The position numbers were made by a program, and so were the translations under genes. From assembly GCA_038118725.1 (NCBI GenBank), contig JAYOIK010000011.1, forward strand, positions 1 to 64,000: a stretch of DNA of 64,000 nucleotides, in the 5' to 3' direction. The stretch is from JADHLJ01 sp038118725. Lineage in GTDB: Bacteria > Pseudomonadota > Alphaproteobacteria > Thalassobaculales > Thalassobaculaceae. The notes under the pieces were generated by a model. That model ran no database searches. It was not told the DNA's origin and was given only the letters and a program-made list of their open reading frames with translations. The first letter of the stretch is position 1, and the number at the start of each line of letters is the position of its first letter. Of the stretch, positions 43,080 through 52,021 are shown piece by piece.

Positions 43080-44882
43080 ATGGCGGACCTGATCAACGCG
43101 CGAGACCTCGACTTTCTCCTGCACGACTGGCTCAAGGTCGAGGAACTGACGGCCTATCCGCGTTTCGCCGAACATGACCGCGCGACCTTCGACGCGGTGC
43201 TGGAAACCGCGCGGCAGCTTGCCGAGGACAAGTTTCGACCTCATAACCGCGCCGCCGATCTCGCCGAGCCGCGATTGGTCGACGGCAAGGTGGAGACACA
43301 TCCCGATGTCGGCCCAGCGATCCAGGCCTTTTACGAAGCCGGATTCGGCGCGGCGCATCATGACGCGGCGCTGGGTGGGATGCAGCTTCCCTGGACGGTC
43401 CAGCAGGCCGCATTCGCGTATTTTCAGGCCGCGAATATCTCCACCGCCGCCTACCCCTTCCTTACCGTCGCGGCGGCCAACCTGATCCACGCCCATGGCT
43501 CCGATAGTCAGAAAATTCGTTACATGGCGCCGATGCTGGAGGGGCGCTTCCAGGGCACGATGGTGCTGTCCGAGCCGCATGCCGGCTCGTCATTGTCGGA
43601 CGTTCGGACCACGGCGCGGGCGATGCCGGACGGAAGCTATCGACTTTCCGGCTCTAAGATGTGGATCTCCGGCGGTAGCCATGAGCTTTCGGAGAATATC
43701 GTTCATCTGGTGCTGGCCCGGATCGAGGGCGCCCCCGCCGGGGTGCGGGGATTGTCACTGTTTATCGTACCGCGCTATCGGCTCGAACCCGACGGTGGGA
43801 TCGGCGCCGATAATGACGTCATCTTGGCCGGCCTCAATCACAAAATGGGCTATCGTGGCACCGTCAACACGGCGCTGAGTTTCGGTGACGCGGGGGACTG
43901 CCGGGGCGAGCTGATCGGCGAGGCCAACAAGGGTCTCGGCTATATGTTTCATATGATGAACGAAGCCCGGATCGGCGTTGGCGTCGGCGCGGCGATGCTG
44001 GCTTATGCCGGCTATCAACACAGCCTGGAATACGCCCGCGAGCGTCCGCAAGGCCGGCACCCCGGCGAGAAGGACCCGAACGCGCCGCAGATCATGCTGA
44101 TCGAGCACGCCGATATCCGCCGCCTGTTGCTCAAGCAGAAGGTCGTAGCCGAGGGCGGCTTGGCGCTCGGGCTCATGGCGGCCCAACTGGTCGATCGCCA
44201 GCGTCAGGACCCAGAACCAAATATCCGCGACGAGAGCGGGTTGCTGCTCGATATCCTGACTCCGATCATCAAATCCTGGATCTCGGACCATGGGTTGGCG
44301 GCGAACGAGGCGGCGATCCAAATTCTTGGTGGCGCCGGTTTCACCCGCGATCATCCCGTCGAGCAGTTCTACCGCGATAACCGGCTGAACCCGATCCACG
44401 AGGGGACCAACGGTATCCAGGCTATCGACCTTCTGGGCCGCAAGGTGATCATGCGCGACGGCGCGGGTCTGGCGCTGCTAGAGCGTCGGATCTGGACGAC
44501 CATCGCGCGGGCCGGCGGGGTCCCGGCGCTGACGGAAGACGCGGTGGCGCTCGGCGCGGCGCTTGAGCGGCTACTGACGGCGGCTTCCAAGATCCACGGG
44601 GCGATGGAGCAAATCGGCGCCTGGCGCGGCCTCGCCAACGCCTCGGCCTTCATGGAGATGGCCGGACTGGTGATCATGGCATGGGTTTGGCTTGAGCAAG
44701 CGGTGGTTGCGGTCGACCGGTTGGAGGCGAAGCCGGACGCCGCGACCCGCGATTTCCTGGAGGGCAAGGTCCATGCGTGCCGCTACATGCAGCGACATGA
44801 GCTGCCGGCCGTGAAGCCGTTGTCCGAATTGCTGGAAAACCTGGATGACACCGTCCACGATATGCGCGCCGAGTGGTTCTAG
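43080..44882 (+). CDS. Acyl-CoA dehydrogenase
   Basis: This FAD enzyme makes the alpha-beta double bond in an acyl-CoA. The 600-residue length is that of the long acyl-CoA dehydrogenases with an extra C-terminal domain. Visible parts: N-terminal helical domain, GTMVLSEPHAGSSLSDVRT (FAD/substrate segment, near residue 160), SKMWISGGSHE, and the catalytic Glu in NPIHEGTNGIQAIDLLGRK (near 442). It is the fourth gene of the tightly spaced cluster starting with the acyl-CoA ligase. Electrons would pass to ETF, which is not encoded here. Confidence 0.93.
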   Translation: MADLINARDLDFLLHDWLKVEELTAYPRFAEHDRATFDAVLETARQLAEDKFRPHNRAADLAEPRLVDGKVETHPDVGPAIQAFYEAGFGAAHHDAALGGMQLPWTVQQAAFAYFQAANISTAAYPFLTVAAANLIHAHGSDSQKIRYMAPMLEGRFQGTMVLSEPHAGSSLSDVRTTARAMPDGSYRLSGSKMWISGGSHELSENIVHLVLARIEGAPAGVRGLSLFIVPRYRLEPDGGIGADNDVILAGLNHKMGYRGTVNTALSFGDAGDCRGELIGEANKGLGYMFHMMNEARIGVGVGAAMLAYAGYQHSLEYARERPQGRHPGEKDPNAPQIMLIEHADIRRLLLKQKVVAEGGLALGLMAAQLVDRQRQDPEPNIRDESGLLLDILTPIIKSWISDHGLAANEAAIQILGGAGFTRDHPVEQFYRDNRLNPIHEGTNGIQAIDLLGRKVIMRDGAGLALLERRIWTTIARAGGVPALTEDAVALGAALERLLTAASKIHGAMEQIGAWRGLANASAFMEMAGLVIMAWVWLEQAVVAVDRLEAKPDAATRDFLEGKVHACRYMQRHELPAVKPLSELLENLDDTVHDMRAEWF

Positions 44883-44964
44883 GCGGTGGTGCCTGTCCTG
44901 GAATTGATTCAGGATCTCGAAGGGTTCCGTCCACCGCTGGGCCAGTGACAAGGGAGCTGAATCG

Positions 44965-45972
44965 ATGACCGAGCCAAAAATTAAAACCACGGTGGTCGGC
45001 AGTTACCCGGTACCCGACTGGCTGACCGCCGCGCCGAGCGAACAAGCCCTGGTGGATGCCACCCGCGTGGTCCTACACACTCAGGAACAGGCCGGTATCG
45101 ATATCGTCTGCGATGGCGAGCTTTACCGTTTCGATATCAATCATCCCGCGACAAACGGAATGATCGAGTATTTCGTGCGCCCCATGTCCGGGATCCGCAC
45201 GGCGATCGATTTCGCCGAACTGGTCGACTATCGCGCGCAACCGGGCATGGGTTTCAGGCTTCAACCGCCCGGCGTGATCGACGGGCCGATCGGCCATGGG
45301 ACCCTGGATCTACCCGGAGCCTGGCGCCGGGCCGACATGCTGGCGAGCAAGCCGCTGAAATTCACTCTCACGGGCCCGCACATGCTGGCCAAGACCTTGA
45401 TCGACAAGCAATACGGCAAGGTGGAAGACGTGGCGCTTGCGATCGCCGATGTTCTGGCTGAACAGGTAAGCCATATCGACGCGCCGGTGGTACAGCTTGA
45501 CGAGGCCAATCTGCCGGGCAATCCCGAGGAATCGGAATGGGCCGCCGAGGCGATCAATCGCGTGCTGGACGCGGTCAAGGGCACGGCGGCCGTGCATCTC
45601 TGTTTCGGCAATTACGGCGGCCAGCGCATTCAATCCGGCGGCTGGGACCGATTGATGGATTATCTGAACGCGTTTCATGTCGATCATATCGTCATGGAAT
45701 GCCGCAACCGGCCTTCCGAGGAACTGGCCGTGTTTCGGGATCTGAAACCCGAGATCGGCATGGGGCTGGGCGTCATCGACATCAAGGCGACGGAAGTCGA
45801 GAGCGCCGAACAAATCGCCCGGGACCTGGAGCGCGCGGCCACGGTGCTGGGCGAGGGCCGCGTCACTCATATCCATCCGGATTGCGGTTTCTGGATGCTG
45901 AAGCGACCGATCGCCGACGCCAAGATCCGCGCCCTCGTGGCCGGACGCGACCTTTTCGAGGGACGCCGGTAA
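44965..45972 (+). CDS. Stand-alone MetE C-terminal-like protein (cobalamin-independent methionine synthase family)
   Basis: This 335-residue protein corresponds to only the catalytic (C-terminal) half of MetE. It opens TTVVGSYPVPDWL, as the family does, and retains candidate zinc ligands in HLCFGNYGG, MECRNR and PDCGFWML. AGGGAG precedes the ATG. Full MetE is about 750 residues; short homologues act as core methionine synthases or as methyltransferases for other methyl donors. It lies 82 nt after the acyl-CoA dehydrogenase gene, so it could join that pathway or be a separate methyl-transfer enzyme. Confidence 0.85.
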   Translation: MTEPKIKTTVVGSYPVPDWLTAAPSEQALVDATRVVLHTQEQAGIDIVCDGELYRFDINHPATNGMIEYFVRPMSGIRTAIDFAELVDYRAQPGMGFRLQPPGVIDGPIGHGTLDLPGAWRRADMLASKPLKFTLTGPHMLAKTLIDKQYGKVEDVALAIADVLAEQVSHIDAPVVQLDEANLPGNPEESEWAAEAINRVLDAVKGTAAVHLCFGNYGGQRIQSGGWDRLMDYLNAFHVDHIVMECRNRPSEELAVFRDLKPEIGMGLGVIDIKATEVESAEQIARDLERAATVLGEGRVTHIHPDCGFWMLKRPIADAKIRALVAGRDLFEGRR

Positions 45973-46078
45973 AGCGCGACGCGGACCCCGGGCCCGGCTT
46001 TCACCCATGCGAAATTGGAACGAGTAGTTTCATCGCGAATTCATTAGCTGCCAGACTCGACATGTTACGAGGAATCGA

Positions 46079-47431
46079 ATGAGTTCGACCGAACGACTGG
46101 TCTCGCCGTTTCTTACCGCGCCGATCGGTCGCACGCTCGCTCGGCTAGCGATTCCCGGTGTCGCGGCAAGCGTAATCCAGGCGTCGATGAGTGTCGTCGA
46201 GGCTTTTTTCGTTGGCGGTCTCGGTCGGATTCCCCTGGCCTCCGTGGCCTTGGTTTTCCCGATCTTCATGCTCGCGGGAATGCTTTCCGCCGGCGCCATC
46301 GGTGGCGCGGTGAGCGGGCATACCGCGCGCGCCCTGGGGGCTGGCAATCAAGCCAAGGCGGAGATGATCCTGCGGCTGTCGATCCTCATCGCCTTGGCGG
46401 GTGGTGGGCTTATGGCGACGGTTATGTTTTTGTGGGGGCCGGCGATCTTTCGCTTCCTGGGCGGCAAGGGTGAGGTATTGGTCGGCGCGCGCGCATACTC
46501 GGACCTGCTGTTCTCCGGCATTGTCGCGGTCTGGCTGTACAATATGACCGCCGCCGTGATTCGTGGCGGCGGCGACATGATGATCCCGACCAAGACCATG
46601 ACCTTGGTAACCGTGCTGCACGCCGGTCTGTCGGCGGCGCTGGTGATGGGTCTTGGACCTGTCGAGCCCATGGGCCTACGCGGCGCGGCTCTGGCCTTGG
46701 TTCTGGCCTATGGCGTTGGGGCGTTGATGAATCTGATCGTGCTTTCGCGCCCGAGCGCGCCGGTGCGGCTACATCCAGGGCGCGGCATCGATCTCGCTGT
46801 TGTCCCACCGGTGCTGCGCTCCGGCCTGACCGCCGGCTTGCAGTCCGTGGTGACCATCAGCCTTGCCTTAATCGTCACTGGCCTGGTCGGTCGGCTGGGT
46901 GTCTCGGCGCTAGCCGGTTACGGCATCGGCGTGCGGCTGGAATTGCTGATGGTCCCGATCATTTTCGGTGTCGGCAGTGGCGCGATTGCCATGGTCGGCG
47001 CCAATGTCGGCGCGGGTCAAAGAGATCGGGCGATTGCAATCGCCTGGCGTGGCGCCCTAACCACCGCGGCCTTGGTCGGGGGGATCGGGATCGTCGCCGC
47101 GATCTTGCCTTCCCTATGGACGGACATTCTAACGGATGACCCATCCGTGGCCGTCACGACCGCGACCTATCTTGGGATCGTCGGACCCGTCTACGGCTTC
47201 TTTGGCCTCGGTCTGGCGCTGTATTTCGCCAGCCAGGGATTGGACACTCTGGTCTTCCCGGTTTTGGGCACGATCCTGCGCCTCTTGATCCTGGTTGGCG
47301 GAGGCGCGACTCTTCTGGCGCTGGACATGTTGACCGAGCGGACCCTGTTCGCGGTTGTCGCGATCGCGATGACGTTCTACGGCCTTTTTATCGCGGGTGC
47401 GCTCAAGCTCGGCCCCTGGCGCAAGGAGTAG
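46079..47431 (+). CDS. MATE family efflux transporter
   Basis: This 450-residue inner-membrane antiporter has 12 predicted helices in two homologous halves. The N-terminal part reads RLAIPGVAASVIQASMSVVEAFFVGGLG, and G-A-x-x-G-x-x-x-G-x-x-x-A-R-A (AIGGAVSGHTARALG) follows. The second half repeats the pattern with GVGSGAIAMVGANVGAGQ. MATE proteins export cationic drugs or metabolites using Na+ or H+. GGAATCGA before the ATG is a weak ribosome binding site. It converges with the hydrolase gene (13 nt between stops). Confidence 0.92.
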   Translation: MSSTERLVSPFLTAPIGRTLARLAIPGVAASVIQASMSVVEAFFVGGLGRIPLASVALVFPIFMLAGMLSAGAIGGAVSGHTARALGAGNQAKAEMILRLSILIALAGGGLMATVMFLWGPAIFRFLGGKGEVLVGARAYSDLLFSGIVAVWLYNMTAAVIRGGGDMMIPTKTMTLVTVLHAGLSAALVMGLGPVEPMGLRGAALALVLAYGVGALMNLIVLSRPSAPVRLHPGRGIDLAVVPPVLRSGLTAGLQSVVTISLALIVTGLVGRLGVSALAGYGIGVRLELLMVPIIFGVGSGAIAMVGANVGAGQRDRAIAIAWRGALTTAALVGGIGIVAAILPSLWTDILTDDPSVAVTTATYLGIVGPVYGFFGLGLALYFASQGLDTLVFPVLGTILRLLILVGGGATLLALDMLTERTLFAVVAIAMTFYGLFIAGALKLGPWRKE

Positions 47432-47444
47432 GCACTAGTCATCC

Positions 47445-48344
47445 TCACCCGAAATGCTTGAGCAGCCAGTCGGCGGTCTCGCGGGGTTTTTCCTCGATCA
47501 CGTAGTGGCCGGCATCAATCGGCCCGCCCTGGATCTCGCCGCCGGCATAGTTCTTCCAAACCGCCAGCACATCGCCATAGACCTTGCCGGTGTGACTGTC
47601 CTTGCCCCAGATTGCCAATAGCGGGCACTTAACCCGGTTGTCGGCGTCGAAATCCGCGGTATCGAGCTTAAGGTCGGAGGTCGCGCAGGCCCGGTAATCC
47701 TCGCAGGAACCACGGATCGTCTTCCAATTGAAGCAGCGTACATACTCCGCGAAGGCCTCGGGCGCGAAGGGAGTTAGGCCCTTGCCCGGCTTGGAGATCT
47801 TTTTCTCCATGTAGTATTCCGGCGGAACGCCGGCCATCATCCTCTCGGGCATGTCGTAGGGCTGGATCATGAACACCCAGTGCCATGACGAGTTCGCCCA
47901 GCTGGCCGAGGCATTGGTCCAGATATGATGGCTCGGCAGGATGTCGATAACGGCGGCCTTCAGCACCTTGTCCGGATGGTCGAGGGCCATCCGGTGGGTG
48001 GTCCGGGCGCCCCGGTCATGACCGGCGACCAGGAATTTCTCGTGACCAAAGGAGGCCATCACGTCGACCAGGTCCTGGGCCATGGCGCGGAACGAATAAT
48101 TGATGCTCTCGGGGCCGCCGTCTTCCGGGCCGACACTATCGCCATAACCGCGCAGATCCACGCAGTAGAGGTGGTATTTGTCTTGCAACAGCGGCGCGAC
48201 CTTGTGCCAGGACACATGGGTCAGCGGGTTGCCGTGGATCAGCAATAGGGGCGGTCCGTCACCGCCATGCTCCAGATGGATCTTGGCCGAGCCGAAGCCG
48301 CGATCGGGCGTGGTGATATCGACGGTCTCGAAATTCTGGAACAT
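47445..48344 (-). CDS. Alpha/beta hydrolase, fluoroacetate/haloacetate dehalogenase-like
   Basis: This 299-residue protein carries the full residue set described for fluoroacetate dehalogenases: nucleophile Asp110 with Arg111 and Arg114 in GHDRGAR, Asp134 in VIDILP, the halide-site pair His155-Trp156 in SSWHWVF, a Tyr at 217 in EDYRAC, and the general base His280 in DAGHYVIEE. The nucleophile is Asp, not Ser, so it is not a simple esterase. It would hydrolyse alpha-haloacids to hydroxyacids. It follows the DUF993 and Gfo/Idh genes on the same strand, although the link is not obvious. Confidence 0.85.
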   Translation of the reverse strand: MFQNFETVDITTPDRGFGSAKIHLEHGGDGPPLLLIHGNPLTHVSWHKVAPLLQDKYHLYCVDLRGYGDSVGPEDGGPESINYSFRAMAQDLVDVMASFGHEKFLVAGHDRGARTTHRMALDHPDKVLKAAVIDILPSHHIWTNASASWANSSWHWVFMIQPYDMPERMMAGVPPEYYMEKKISKPGKGLTPFAPEAFAEYVRCFNWKTIRGSCEDYRACATSDLKLDTADFDADNRVKCPLLAIWGKDSHTGKVYGDVLAVWKNYAGGEIQGGPIDAGHYVIEEKPRETADWLLKHFG

Positions 48345-48391
48345 GGGTTGGGTCCTCGTCTGGGGCGATGTCGAAGTGACGCCACGTGATA

Positions 48392-49558
48392 TCAGGCGAC
48401 GCCGTATTGCGCCATCACCGTGGCGGCGCGACGGCTTGCGCGGTCCGGGTCGCTCAGCAATCCGGCCTTGTCGGCAAGCCGGAAGATTTCGGCCAGATGC
48501 ACCGCCGACCGAGCGCTCTGTTGTCCGCCGACCATGGTGAAGTGGTCCTGATGGCCGTTCAGATAAGCCATGAACACCACGCCGGTCTTATAGAACCGGG
48601 TCGGCGCCTTGAAGATATGCCTTGAAAGCGGCACCGTCGGCGCCAGGATCTGGTGGTAGAGCGTCATGTCCTGTCGCGCCATCGCGGCGAGCGCTGCGCT
48701 GGCCGCCGGCGCGATGGCGTCGAAGATCCCCAGCAACGCGTCGGAATAGCCTTCCTCGTCGCCGGCGATCAGGTCCGGATAGTTGAAATCGTCGCCGGAA
48801 TACATGCGCACGCCCCTGGCCAGCCGGCGGCGCATCGCGATCTCCTTGGTGTCATCCAAAAGCGAGACCTTGACTCCGTCGACCTTGGCGGCGTTGCGAT
48901 TGATCACGTCGACCGCGACATCCATCGCCGCCATGTGATCCCCGCTTCCCCAATAGCCGGCCAGCGCCGGGTCGAACATTTCGCCCAACCAGTGAATGAT
49001 CACCGGCTCGCGTGCCTGGGAAAGCAGCCGGTCGTAAACCTTGGCATAGTCGTCCGGACTTCGCGCGCACTTTGCCAAGGCCCGGCTGGCCATCAGGATG
49101 ATCCGCCCGCCGGCGTCCTCGACCATCTCGAACTGTTCCTCATAGGCGCGGATCACGTCGTCGATCGTAAGCGACGGATCGGGCGCCAGATGGTCGGTCC
49201 CGGCCCCGCAAGCGATCATCGCCTCGCCGTCGTAATCCCTGGAAGCGGCGACGGAACGGCGGATCAGTTCCTGAGCGACCTCCCAACCAAGCCCCATGCC
49301 GCGCTGGGCGGTGTCCATCGCCTCCGCGACGCCCAAGCCCAGGTCCCAAAGATGTCTGCGATAGGCGATGGTCGCGTCCCAGTCGATGGCCTCGTCCAGC
49401 CAGGGGTCACAATCGGCCAACGGGTCGGCCACCACATGCGCCGCCGCGAAGGCGACACGGGGAAGCGCTCCCGCCGCCTTGTGTTCAAAGGCGGCAGGTG
49501 GGCCGGGGGTGTAGCTTTCGGTCCTTCCTTCGGCGGTGGGCAGGGTGAGGGATGTCAT
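48392..49558 (-). CDS. DUF993 family protein (TIM-barrel, DHDPS-like)
   Basis: This 388-residue protein matches the DUF993 family, a branch of the dihydrodipicolinate-synthase-like aldolase fold. Recognisable segments are ACGAGTDHLAPDPSLTIDD, IIHWLGEMFDPALAGYWG and KVDGVKVSLLDD, where the Lys may be the Schiff-base residue. Members occur with Gfo/Idh oxidoreductases in sugar or inositol-type pathways. Here a Gfo/Idh gene lies 48 nt upstream, so they probably act in one pathway. The reaction is not known. Confidence 0.85.
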   Translation of the reverse strand: MTSLTLPTAEGRTESYTPGPPAAFEHKAAGALPRVAFAAAHVVADPLADCDPWLDEAIDWDATIAYRRHLWDLGLGVAEAMDTAQRGMGLGWEVAQELIRRSVAASRDYDGEAMIACGAGTDHLAPDPSLTIDDVIRAYEEQFEMVEDAGGRIILMASRALAKCARSPDDYAKVYDRLLSQAREPVIIHWLGEMFDPALAGYWGSGDHMAAMDVAVDVINRNAAKVDGVKVSLLDDTKEIAMRRRLARGVRMYSGDDFNYPDLIAGDEEGYSDALLGIFDAIAPAASAALAAMARQDMTLYHQILAPTVPLSRHIFKAPTRFYKTGVVFMAYLNGHQDHFTMVGGQQSARSAVHLAEIFRLADKAGLLSDPDRASRRAATVMAQYGVA

Positions 49559-49606
49559 TTCTGTTCTCCAGCGTGCTCGTTTTCCGGCATGACCCTTGAA
49601 ACAATC

Positions 49607-50758
49607 TCACAGCGCCAAGGGCTCTAGATCGATCCAGCGTCGTTCCGCCCAGCTCTTGAGACCCGCCTCGGCGAGTTGTACGCCCTTGGCGCCCTCCAGC
49701 AAGGTGTTGGTCCAGGGCCCATCCTCGAGGACATGGCGGATGAAGCCTTCCCACTGTTCCTTGAAACCGTTGTCGTAATGTTGCGGATCCGGCATCTCTT
49801 GCCAGTGATCGGCGAAGGTCATGGTCTGCGGCACATCCGGGTTCCAGACCGGGCGCGGGGTGTTCATCCGCGACTGGGTCCAGCACTTGTGCAGCCCGCA
49901 GACCGCCGAGCCGTGGGTGCCGTCGACATGGAAGGTCACGAGGTCGTCGCGGCGCACCCGGGTACACCACGAAGAGTTCATCTGCGCGATGATCCCGCCT
50001 TCCAACATGAAGGTGGCATAGGCCGCGTCATCGGCGTCGGCGGCGTATTCCTCGCCGTTCTCGTCCCAACGCCGGGGGTGATGGATCGCGCCGAGACAGG
50101 AGACCGATTGGACCGGCGCGATGGTGTTGTCGAAGACATAGCGCCAATGGGCAAGCATATCGAGAATGATGCCGCCGCTTTCGGATTTCTTGTAGTTCCA
50201 GCTTGGCCGTTGCGCCTCCTGAAACTCGCCATCGAAGACCCAGTAACCGAACTCGCCACGCACCGAATGGATGCGCCCGAAAAAGCCGGAATCGCGTAGC
50301 ATCCTGATCTTGCGCAACCCCGGCAGGAAGATCTTGTCCTGGACCACCCCGTGCTTGACCCCCGCGGCCTCGGCGGCGCGGGCCGCGTCCAGCGCGTCCT
50401 TCAGGGTCTCGGCGGCGGGTTTCTCCACGTAGATATGCTTGCCCGCCGTGACCGCTTGCTTGATCAGACCCGCGCGAAGCCCCGTCGAGGCGGCGTCGAA
50501 GAAGATCGTATCCTCCGGATTGGCAAGCGCCGCCTCGAGATCCATGGTCCAGCGCGAGAGCCCATGATCATTGGCCAGTTTCTGGAGTTTCTCGGGGTTT
50601 CGGCCGACCAGGATCGGGTCCGGCATCACTCGGTCGCCGTTCTTGAGCCGCAGCCCACCCTCGGCCCGGATCGTCAGGATCGAGCGGACCAGATGCTGAT
50701 TTGTACCCATGCGTCCGGTGACGCCGTTCATGATGATGCCGAGGCGCTGTTCCGACAT
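49607..50758 (-). CDS. Gfo/Idh/MocA family oxidoreductase
   Basis: This 383-residue NAD(P)-dependent dehydrogenase has an N-terminal Rossmann domain (GIIMNGVTGRMG, near residue 7) and the family motif EKPAAETLKDALDAARAAEA (Glu-Lys-Pro near residue 112). The C-terminal domain has FGYWVFDGE and SGGIILDMLAHW, with a His typical of sugar or inositol substrates. GTPs of this family oxidise cyclic polyols or sugars. DUF993 follows 48 nt downstream. Substrate unknown. Confidence 0.88.
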   Translation of the reverse strand: MSEQRLGIIMNGVTGRMGTNQHLVRSILTIRAEGGLRLKNGDRVMPDPILVGRNPEKLQKLANDHGLSRWTMDLEAALANPEDTIFFDAASTGLRAGLIKQAVTAGKHIYVEKPAAETLKDALDAARAAEAAGVKHGVVQDKIFLPGLRKIRMLRDSGFFGRIHSVRGEFGYWVFDGEFQEAQRPSWNYKKSESGGIILDMLAHWRYVFDNTIAPVQSVSCLGAIHHPRRWDENGEEYAADADDAAYATFMLEGGIIAQMNSSWCTRVRRDDLVTFHVDGTHGSAVCGLHKCWTQSRMNTPRPVWNPDVPQTMTFADHWQEMPDPQHYDNGFKEQWEGFIRHVLEDGPWTNTLLEGAKGVQLAEAGLKSWAERRWIDLEPLAL

Positions 50759-50839
50759 GTTCCACTCCGAGGTCGAGGTTCAAAAGCTCGACCTCAGGCT
50801 AGCACGCGCCCCGGCGTTTCCGAAAAGACAAGAAACGAT

Positions 50840-51211
50840 CTAGGCGGCGGATGGCGTGGAAGGCGGCGTGGTTGGAGGCGCGGCCTCGGCGGCGTCGGCC
50901 CGCCGCTTACGATAAATCAGCCAGAGATTGCGCGAATAGATGAAGATGCCGGTTCCCTGCCCCAGCATGATCACCGGGTCCTTGCGCATGACCGCGTAGC
51001 AAAACAGCATCACCCCGCCGCACAGGCTTAGATACCAGAACGCCAGCGGTATCACGCTTTCGCGGCGTTTCTCGCTGACCAGCCATTGCACCAGGAAGCG
51101 GGCGCTGAACATTGCCTGGGCAACCAGCCCGACGACCAGCAGAAACGCTTCCGCCGCGTCGATGCCGTTCGGGAAGAACCAGCTTACGATCCCACTGATC
51201 GCGGATTCCAT
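50840..51211 (-). CDS. Lipid-A-disaccharide synthase N-terminal-domain (LAB-N) membrane protein
   Basis: This 123-residue membrane protein has three to four helices and the LAB-N signature (FSARFLVQWLVSEKRRES, then PLAFWYLSLCGG, and GQGTGIFIYSRNLWLIYRK). The domain occurs alone, or in front of lipid-A-disaccharide synthase, and next to ArnC-like glycosyltransferases. The ATG at 51211 shares one base with the stop of the glycosyltransferase gene (TAATG), so translation is coupled. The C-terminus is Pro/Thr/Ala-rich. It likely assists a lipid-linked sugar transfer step. Confidence 0.85.
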   Translation of the reverse strand: MESAISGIVSWFFPNGIDAAEAFLLVVGLVAQAMFSARFLVQWLVSEKRRESVIPLAFWYLSLCGGVMLFCYAVMRKDPVIMLGQGTGIFIYSRNLWLIYRKRRADAAEAAPPTTPPSTPSAA

Positions 51212-51984
51212 TACCGGGGTTCCTTGCTGTTCAACGCGCCGGGCGAGCGCCGGATCAGCCACATCACACCCAAGAGGTCGGGGATGCCGACCAGTAGGCG
51301 GCCGAGATTGGTGTATTTCGATCGGCCCTGGGTGCGATGTCGGTGGTTTACCGGAACCACCCGGACCGCGCAATTCTCGCGCTTGGCGAGCGCCGGCAAA
51401 TAGCGGTGCATGTGATCGAAATATGGAAAGCGTAGAAACAACGAGCGCTGGTAGAGCTTGAGGGAGCAACCGGTGTCCGGATTGTCGTCGCGCAGCGCGG
51501 CACGGCGGATCGCGTTGGCGATTCGCGAAGCCCGGCGCTTGGCCCAACTGTCCCGCCGGTTCACCCTATGCCCGGTGACCATCAGGCGTCCGGCCCCGCT
51601 TTCGGACTGATACGCCTTCAGAAGCTTCGGAATATCCGCCGGGTCGTTCTGCCCGTCCCCGTCGAGGGTGGCGATCAGATCACCATGCGCCGCCATCACG
51701 CCAGTGCGCAGGCCGGCGCTCTGTCCGGCACATTTGTCATGGATGATCACGCGCAGGCGAGGTTCGGATTTTCTTAATGCAAGCAGGGTGTTACGGGTGC
51801 CGTCCGTGCTGCCGTCATCGACATAGACGATCTCGAAATCACACACGTCGTCCAGCGCCGCCACGATCTCATCGACCAGGGGGCGGATATTGTCGGCCTC
51901 GTTCAAAACCGGCACGACGACCGACAGGAGCGGTGGCTGAACCGCTTGCGCCGCCGGTTGGACTGGGTTGTTTGCCTCGCTCAC
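51211..51984 (-). CDS. Glycosyltransferase family 2 (dolichyl/undecaprenyl-phosphate sugar transferase-like)
   Basis: This 257-residue GT2 enzyme resembles ArnC/DPM1-type transferases that put a sugar on a polyprenyl phosphate. Features are VVVPVLNEADNIRPLV (near residue 22), VDDGSTDGT, TLDGDGQNDPADIPKLL (metal-binding DxD region) and NRRDSWAKRRASRIAN. The C-terminal part has one short hydrophobic segment instead of the two helices of ArnC. A GTG start is used. The set ArnT-like, PAP2, GT2 and LAB-N suggests synthesis and use of a lipid-linked sugar at the inner membrane. Confidence 0.88.
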   Translation of the reverse strand: MSEANNPVQPAAQAVQPPLLSVVVPVLNEADNIRPLVDEIVAALDDVCDFEIVYVDDGSTDGTRNTLLALRKSEPRLRVIIHDKCAGQSAGLRTGVMAAHGDLIATLDGDGQNDPADIPKLLKAYQSESGAGRLMVTGHRVNRRDSWAKRRASRIANAIRRAALRDDNPDTGCSLKLYQRSLFLRFPYFDHMHRYLPALAKRENCAVRVVPVNHRHRTQGRSKYTNLGRLLVGIPDLLGVMWLIRRSPGALNSKEPR

Positions 51985-52021
51985 ATGCGTGGTCCTGGCG
52001 AATGGCTTCGTCCGTGCCTTC

